NCBI GenBank assembly: GCA_024500155.1
Contig: CM044869.1
Span: 37,883,398 to 37,947,397 of the forward strand
Direction of reading: 5' to 3'
DNA: 64,000 bases
From: Chenopodium formosanum
Lineage: Eukaryota > Streptophyta > Magnoliopsida > Caryophyllales > Amaranthaceae
In this document: piece by piece, positions 58,677-64,000 of the stretch
How positions within the stretch are numbered: position 1 is the stretch's first letter
How the letters are laid out: every line of letters starts with the position of its first letter
The notes under the pieces: generated by a model
Databases searched by the model: none
Told to the model about the DNA's origin: nothing
The model's input: only the letters and a program-made list of their open reading frames with translations
Translations under genes and position numbers: made by a program

Positions 58677-60417
58677 TGACGTGGGGAAAACTATGTCGTT
58701 GAACTAATCCTCCCTACGGTCAAACAAATTTATAATCACTCAACTACCTAAATACAAGTATAGAGGTAAGTCAAGGGTCGAACCACTAGGAACGGTTATG
58801 TTCAAGTATTTCTAATTAACGCCTAAGCTAGGTCGAAGTCTAAAGTGAAAGGTAACATTATTCTACTTCCTAAATCAAGAACCAAACAAATGAAACACTA
58901 GGGAGTGGGGATCAACATGCATTCATGATAATCAAGCTAATTAGGGAGTCAAGCAATCCAAGAAATGCAAAGACAAATAGTAGGAGCAATTAGGGGCATT
59001 CAACTAATCATCCTCACGCTCTCTAACATAGATTTCTCTAGTGCTAAACAATATGAAGAAACATAATCAAATACTCAACTAATTATGATCAAACCGATAT
59101 CAAGTGGTCATGTCAATCAATTCAATCATGCAATCAATGCTAGCAATCATGGTTAGCTACTCCAATCAAACTTATGCAACTTGCAAACCTCTATGAATCA
59201 ATTTAATCACAACACAAGAACTACTCAAATTCCCAAATCAACCTCAATCCATAAACCACACATGTTTACCCACACCCTAGCAAGTAAACTACTCAAGAAA
59301 CATCATCATCAAATCTACTATCAACTATAGAGAACAAGAATCAACAAAATATCAAGAACAATTAATCTAATCAAACATCAAATATCAAAATCAAACCAAA
59401 CAAACATCAAATTAAACAAAGCAATTGAATGAGATAGAGTTTAGAAATGCTCATTGATAATTAGGAAGATCTCCAACACAATTGTCACACTTGCATCTTC
59501 AATCTCTCAATCACCATTGAAATTCTTCACTTTCTCTCTCTAAAACTACTCCTAAACTAGCCTAATCTAGAAAGAGAAGCTCTCAACCTAAGAGAGAGAA
59601 AACTATTCTAAAATTAAAGAATTACATGAATGAAGAATAAAGGAAACCAAAAACTATATAAACAAAAGGAGAAAAGAAGCTTAAAAATCGTAAAAGACCC
59701 GGAAACCCGCGCCCGCGTAGAAATCGGCCGCGCCCACGGAGGGGAACGGACACCCCGATATCCGCGCCCGCGGCCCAAGCCCGCGCCCGCGGGGCTCAGG
59801 CCCGTGCCCTCGGGGAGCTCTCGGGACAACCGCGGGTGCTTACTGCCCAAATACGGCAGTTTTGGAGCAGCAGCAACCCCGCGCCCGCGGGTACTGTAGC
59901 CCGCGCCCGCGGCAGTTTTCCTAGGCCAACTTCAGAAGGCTGTAACTCCCGATCTAAGAGTCGTATGAAGGCGTGCTACCTATCATTGGAAATCTCTTCA
60001 AGTCTAGTTTCCAACCCAACTTGAATCACCCTTATCCGATCTGTAGAACTTGAGATATGACTAAAACAATGCACAAAGGTCCTATTTGATACTTTGCAAT
60101 CCTTCGTTTTCCTTTGTTTCAAACTCAAATTCAATTCCGAAAAGTGCATATTGATCCTAGTGGGTGCTATTTTCAATTCCCATGCATATAGCCCGCGACG
60201 TACCTACAAAACAAGACAAAGAAACGGAGAAGCAAGAGAAATAGCAGAGAAATGAATAAAATAGTAAGAAAAACATTAAAAATGCGCATTTCTCTAAAAT
60301 AATACAAAAGCACGCAAATCAAGCTTTATTACGTAAAAACACGAAATAAAAGGCTAAAAACAATCATAGAAATATAAAGAAAACATAGCCTAAAGGTGCC
60401 ATAAATGGTACGGATCA
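58677..60417 (-). repeat. 5' LTR of the LARD element (right copy)
   Basis: 1741 bases, same length as the left copy and over 99% alike by eye; no insertions or deletions noticed. Confidence 0.95.
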
Positions 60418-60963
60418 GTATTTCAAATTCTAAAATTCTTCAAGAAAAGAAAACATCCAAAGGCAGAATAAATGCTGAACTACAATGTCATATTAATAGC
60501 ACTTCCATTCCAGGAAGTAAGGCAAGACAATTACTCTAGAAGCTATCTATTGCTGCACATGAAGGCTTATTATAGTGTGAATGGTTTGAGACTGGGATCT
60601 ATCAAACATGTGAGTTGACATTTCTATTTTTATAAGTTTAAATATTCATATATGCATTGTCTTAAGTTTTTAAGATGTTTATCTTTGGTTTATTTCCATG
60701 AATTTAAAAGATTGAAACACCATCATATATATCAACACTACTTCAAATACTTCTCAATGAAGAAAACCAAATGCAATCAAACTCTTGCAAATGTTAAGAA
60801 TGGGAGTTAAAGAAAAAGAAAGTAAAATCATGTTTATTTTTTTTCTTTCATATAAAATATAAGAATTTTTGTTTTCTTACAAACTACGACTAACTCTTTA
60901 AATTCATTAATATTTTAGGAGGCAAAAGAAAACAAAGCTAAGAAAGGGAAGAACAAGGAATAG

Positions 60964-61373
60964 ATAGAAATGGTGGTGGTGAAGAAAAAAAGATTTGGAC
61001 AGCATAGATGTATAGTTTAGATGTATAGGAATATTTTAGTGTCTATGATGTTTATATTAAGGATTAGAATTTTGTGATGTCTACAGGATATATATGACGT
61101 TTGTAGGAAGGATTTCTAAGGATTTTATATGATATGTATATATAATATATAAGGTCTTACTATAGAAAAGTTTGTTTATATAAGTGCATATTAGTTAAAA
61201 AGTAAACAAAATATTTCATAAAGTAAAAGGATTATCCATTAGAGTAATATATATTTTTATTTTCTTTATTGAATATTCTTTTTATTGCAAAAAATATTTG
61301 TTAATATATTTGTATATAAATTAAAAATAAACAAAACGTTTTGAAAAATAAAAGAAATATCTGTTAAAGTAAA
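60964..61373. other. 3' flank of the C48 pseudogene, AAAGTAAA-rich
   Basis: No coding frame. Contains the dispersed AAAGTAAA/AAAGTAAAC motif (about 61200, 61220, 61365) also seen in this pseudogene's introns. Confidence 0.5.
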
Positions 61374-62455
61374 GAAAAATTGGCTTAAAATAATCCTAAC
61401 TATTAGCGGTGGGTGCAAAATAATACGATCTCAATTATTTGCTTTCAATGGTACCACCTTTTTTTAATATATGTGTAAAATGGTACGCTAGCTATCGGAG
61501 AAGGCATCTCGAGGAATCTTTTGTCCGTATTTATTATATTATTTTATACTATTAATTATTAAATTTTTTTTTCAAAATACATAATTCCTACATTTTTATT
61601 TACAATAACACACTATTTTGACATGACACACATTTTAAGAGAGATATTAGTCATGATAAACGAACAAATTAATCAACAAAATTTTACCACCAATAAGAAG
61701 AAAGTGTCATATTAAACAAATGAAGAAGAAAGTGTTAAGTTGCTATGATTAAGACTTGTAGCATAATTTGTCCGCTTACATAGTCTAATCATTTTTTCAA
61801 ATAGCTTAGCATGTCAAAAGGTATGTTGTAAGTATAAAAACCAAAGGAAATATTATGTTAATTTTGGATTTTAATACATTTTTTGAAACTAATTATATCA
61901 TAATATGCATTTAAATACCTTATTTAACTTTTGTTTGATAGTAACAAAAATTTCTTTAATTTGGAGAAATTAATTTACTAGCCTAACAAAGGGGTGGAGT
62001 ATTATTAATTTGGGTAGGATGAAATTATTAACATAAAATGTATTTTGAAAACAAATATTAAAAAATAATAATAAAAATAATACTTCCTCCGTTTCTTTTT
62101 AGTTGCTACACTTTCCTATTTTAAAAATTGTTAGTTAGTTACTATACTTTCTATTTTTGCCATTTCTTTCTTTCCATCTCTCTCCTACCCACATGGGTCC
62201 CTATTAGTTTTCACTCTATTTCTCTCCTCTTTAAAATTGTCTAGGAGACCGTGAAATTAAAAGTATAACAACTAAAAAAAAATGGAGGAAGTAATAATAT
62301 TGAATATGAACGGAACATTCCTTAAAATGTCTTTTTTAGTGGCTACGTACCATTTTGCACATTTAGGACAAAAGGTTGTATTGTTAGCAAATAGTTGAGG
62401 TTGTATTATTTTGCACAAACCATTAATAGTTGGTATTATTTTAAGCCAATTTTCC
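61374..62455. mobile_element. Mutator-type MITE 2 (1082 bp), perfect 9-bp TSD, with a Stowaway nested inside
   Basis: Ends GAAAAATTGGCTTAAAATAA and, inverted, GGAAAATTGGCTTAAAATAA; flanked by TAAAGTAAA at 61365-61373 and 62456-62464. Left TIR units start at 61387, 61417, 61447 and 61477, an exact 30-base period (AAAATAAT, AAAATAAT, AATGGTAC, AAAATGGTAC). No transposase. Confidence 0.9.
62083..62291. mobile_element. Stowaway MITE (209 bp) nested in MITE 2
   Basis: Ends CTTCCTCCGTTTC and inverted CTTCCTCCATTTT, TA duplications at 62081-62082 and 62292-62293, with long inner inverted repeats (TTAGTTGCTACACTTT versus AGTATAACAACTAAA). Confidence 0.9.
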
Positions 62456-62606
62456 TAAAGTAAAAGGACTATCTATTAAAGTGTAAGGATTATCTATAAA
62501 AGTAATGCATAAAAATGAGAATAACATTTATGTTGTGTGTCTAAATTATTCACTCAATATCATGGCATATATTTATATTAAATAAAAATGTATATGTTTT
62601 AATATA

Positions 62607-63145
62607 CGGGTTTTTCACCATCCACCCCTGAATTTTATTTTATTTTATTTTTATTTATTTTATTTTATTCACCATATACCCATGAACTTTCCAAATTCAT
62701 TATATACCCTTGAGTTGTTACAAAAATTCACTATAACCCCTAATGACAGCAAGATGAGTGTAATTTGATTAATTATGCATCAAAACCAGCTTAGATCTCT
62801 CCATATATCCCTGAAACCACTCCTCTCCTTTGTCCAATTCCTAAAACCACTCTAAATCTCCATAACCATATCTGTATGATTGATTTTGAGGGTAAGAAAA
62901 GAAAATCTGGGTGGTTTTGGGGGTGCGAAAAAGAAATGTGGGTGATTTCAAAGGTAATGGAATGTATTTAGGGTGGTTTTGGGTCATAATTAACCCTAAT
63001 GATTGATAAAGTTAACAATCAATAGTTATCAAGGGTATATGGTGAATTTTTGTAAAAACTCGAGGGTATATGATGAATTTTAAAAAGTTCATGGGTATAT
63101 GGTGAATAAATAAAAAAAACTCAGGGATATATGGTGAAAAATCCG
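62607..63145. mobile_element. Mutator-type MITE 3 (539 bp), perfect 9-bp TSD
   Basis: Ends CGGGTTTTTCACCAT and inverted CGGATTTTTCACCAT, flanked by TTTAATATA at 62598-62606 and 63146-63154. In the right TIR the core GGTGAA/GATGAA recurs at 63041, 63072, 63101 and 63133 (31, 29, 32). In the left TIR TTCACCAT-type cores are at 62614, 62668, 62696 and 62727. No coding content. Confidence 0.9.
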
Positions 63146-63239
63146 TTTAATATATCTGTTACATAAAAAGTAAAGGAAATATCTTTTAAAGTTAAAAACA
63201 AATTGTTAAAAGTAAATAAAAATTATTTGCAATATGAAC

Positions 63240-63500
63240 CGAAGTGGAATTGACCCAACCTTGACCTGAAAACCAAAATGACCCAACCCACAACGACCCG
63301 ACCTAAATGACCCAACTCGAAATTGACCAATACTCGAAGTGATACGACCCGAAGTTGACTCGAAGTGACCCAACCTAAATGACCCAACTCAAAGTTGACC
63401 AATACCCGAAGTGATTCGACCCGAAGTTGACTCGAAGTGGCCCGACCTTTTTTTACTTAAAGTGATTCTACCCGACCTTAATTTAAGTTGAATTAATTGA
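63240..63500. repeat. GACCCGAAGTTGACC-type minisatellite
   Basis: Degenerate short units (GACCCAACC, GACCCGAAGTTGAC) within a higher-order repeat of about 75 bases seen twice (about 63290-63364 and 63366-63440). Confidence 0.85.
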
Positions 63501-63921
63501 CCCAAATAGACCAAAATCAATTTAACTGCAAATCAAACTAACTTAATTTAACCGCAATCAAACTAACTTAATTTTTTTTTTATTAATTTGTAATGTGTAA
63601 CAGTGTAAGTAATTTACATATTTTGAGTATTACTTTTCTAGATTTCTTCGGCCTTTTATCTGTTGAAAATTCGTAACAAGATTGAAAATTAACGAATTTT
63701 CTACGGAGTTTTGTCTATATGATTATGAAAAAATTTAATAAAGGTTATAATAAAAGTCACAATTCTCACAAGTCTGGAAAAAAAAGTACTATAATAACTA
63801 AGGACAAATTAGAAATTTTATTGTATACAAAATATTATAAAAAACTAAATGAACGTCCTAAAATAATAAAATGTATTACAAAGTTAAAAAAAAATTGTTT
63901 AAAGTAATTGTAGTGAACAAC

Positions 63922-63957
<36 letters not shown>

Positions 63958-64000
63958 GTATTTAAAAAAACTATATATTTTATGAACTTCAAGGCATATT
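63501..64000. other. AT-rich terminal stretch with an (AAT)n microsatellite
   Basis: An (ATA)n run lies at about 63921-63957. The 62-codon frame at 63719-63907 is Lys/Ile/Asn-rich, as expected by chance at this composition; no gene is supported. Confidence 0.5.

Larger units (their letters stand above)
52744..60417 (-). mobile_element. Young non-autonomous LTR retrotransposon (7.67 kb, gag-like ORFs only, LARD-type)
   Basis: LTRs of identical length (1741 bases: 52744-54484 and 58677-60417), perfect 5-bp TSD GTATT (52739-52743, 60418-60422). A minus-strand PBS complementary to tRNA-Asp lies at 58655-58673. A purine-rich tract abuts the other LTR (minus AGGGGAATT, about 54485-54493). No protease, integrase, RT or RNase H. 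I count about 15 base differences between the LTRs, so insertion is recent. It split the last large exon of the C48 pseudogene. Confidence 0.95.
29641..60963 (+). pseudogene. Ulp1/C48-like cysteine protease gene, decayed, with tandem-duplicated protease module
   Basis: Likely exons: about 29653-29811 (Lys/Ala/Pro-rich), 30083-30136, 31950-about 33094, 33301-34110, 34216-34400, 34481-34630, 34717-34849 plus 47761-47766, 47895-48352, 48437-48626, 52005-52126, 52246-52387, 60418-60609, 60919-60963 (KKGKNKE, stop). Junctions mostly carry GT-AG. The N-terminal part (FDMIKDFNER, SVGFRGLLEL, SYDVQDIFLLPSV) resembles the domain preceding Ulp1 peptidases in plant repeat-associated proteins; then a Glu/Lys-rich linker (about 33620-33870). 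Module 1 keeps His (PILLNIHYSV), Asp (QYLDNR) and Cys (CGI, about 48047). Module 2 reads EENYLLVVINF, IDQLDS and DNYSRSYLLLHM, so His and Cys are lost. Several stops (for example just before CGI) and frame changes. At least six separate insertions interrupt it. It could be a host family or cargo of an old transposon. Confidence 0.7.

Noticed and set aside
63719..63907. 62-codon Lys/Asn-rich frame
   Set aside because: AT-rich chance frame without domain, splice or context support.
1..64000. CRISPR arrays, operons, bacterial-type genes, tRNA or rRNA genes
   Set aside because: No regular repeat-spacer arrays and no tRNA or rRNA signature was recognised; intron-bearing genes and transposon types show plant nuclear DNA. 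A tRNAscan run would be needed to exclude tRNAs fully.

Overview
This is about 64 kb of nuclear plant DNA, most likely from a core eudicot. The evidence is AT-rich spacers, GT-AG introns, a plant-type DUF707 gene, a plant family-1 glycosyltransferase fragment, and many plant transposon classes: copia, Ty3/gypsy, L1-type LINE, Mutator, hAT, PIF/Harbinger, Stowaway and Helitron. The style of the C48-protease pseudogene and of the non-autonomous LTR element would fit Caryophyllales, but that is inference and I cannot name the species.

Layout. 1-5.1 kb: the end of a minus-strand copia element (leader, PBS, LTR) inserted into a decayed LINE. 5.8-6.3 kb: C-terminal third of a UGT79-like glycosyltransferase. 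7.3-14.9 kb: the one clearly intact host gene, a 14-exon minus-strand DUF707 gene (386 codons), with a small Helitron just beyond its promoter. 17.3-20.2 kb: LINE and LTR debris. 20.3-29.5 kb: a plus-strand solo LTR (A), split by a two-gene 5.5-kb Mutator element with perfect 9-bp TSDs and again by an inverted solo LTR (B) of the same family. 29.6-61.0 kb: a decayed multi-exon gene for a Ulp1/C48-like cysteine protease. It carries an internal tandem duplication of the protease module and was expanded by at least eight later insertions: PIF MITE, LINE fragment, copia (itself holding a Mutator MITE and a hAT), gypsy-type solo LTR, Stowaway, and a young 7.7-kb gag-only LTR element. 61.4-63.1 kb: two more Mutator MITEs (one with a Stowaway inside), then a GACCCGA-type minisatellite.

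Functionally, only the DUF707 gene looks like a working cellular gene. The Mutator element is the most complete transposon: transposase with its D-D-E residues but two stop codons, plus a convergent GRF-zinc-finger/membrane protein. The young LTR element has near-identical LTRs but no polymerase genes.

The two most unusual signals are (1) a near-exact 30-bp periodicity of degenerate repeat units inside the terminal inverted repeats of all four Mutator-type elements here, which share no obvious common sequence, and (2) the tandem, exon-phase-preserving duplication of the C48 module, in which the second copy has lost its catalytic residues. A third pattern is that several LTRs each carry their own array of short GC-rich palindromes just upstream of the TATA box.
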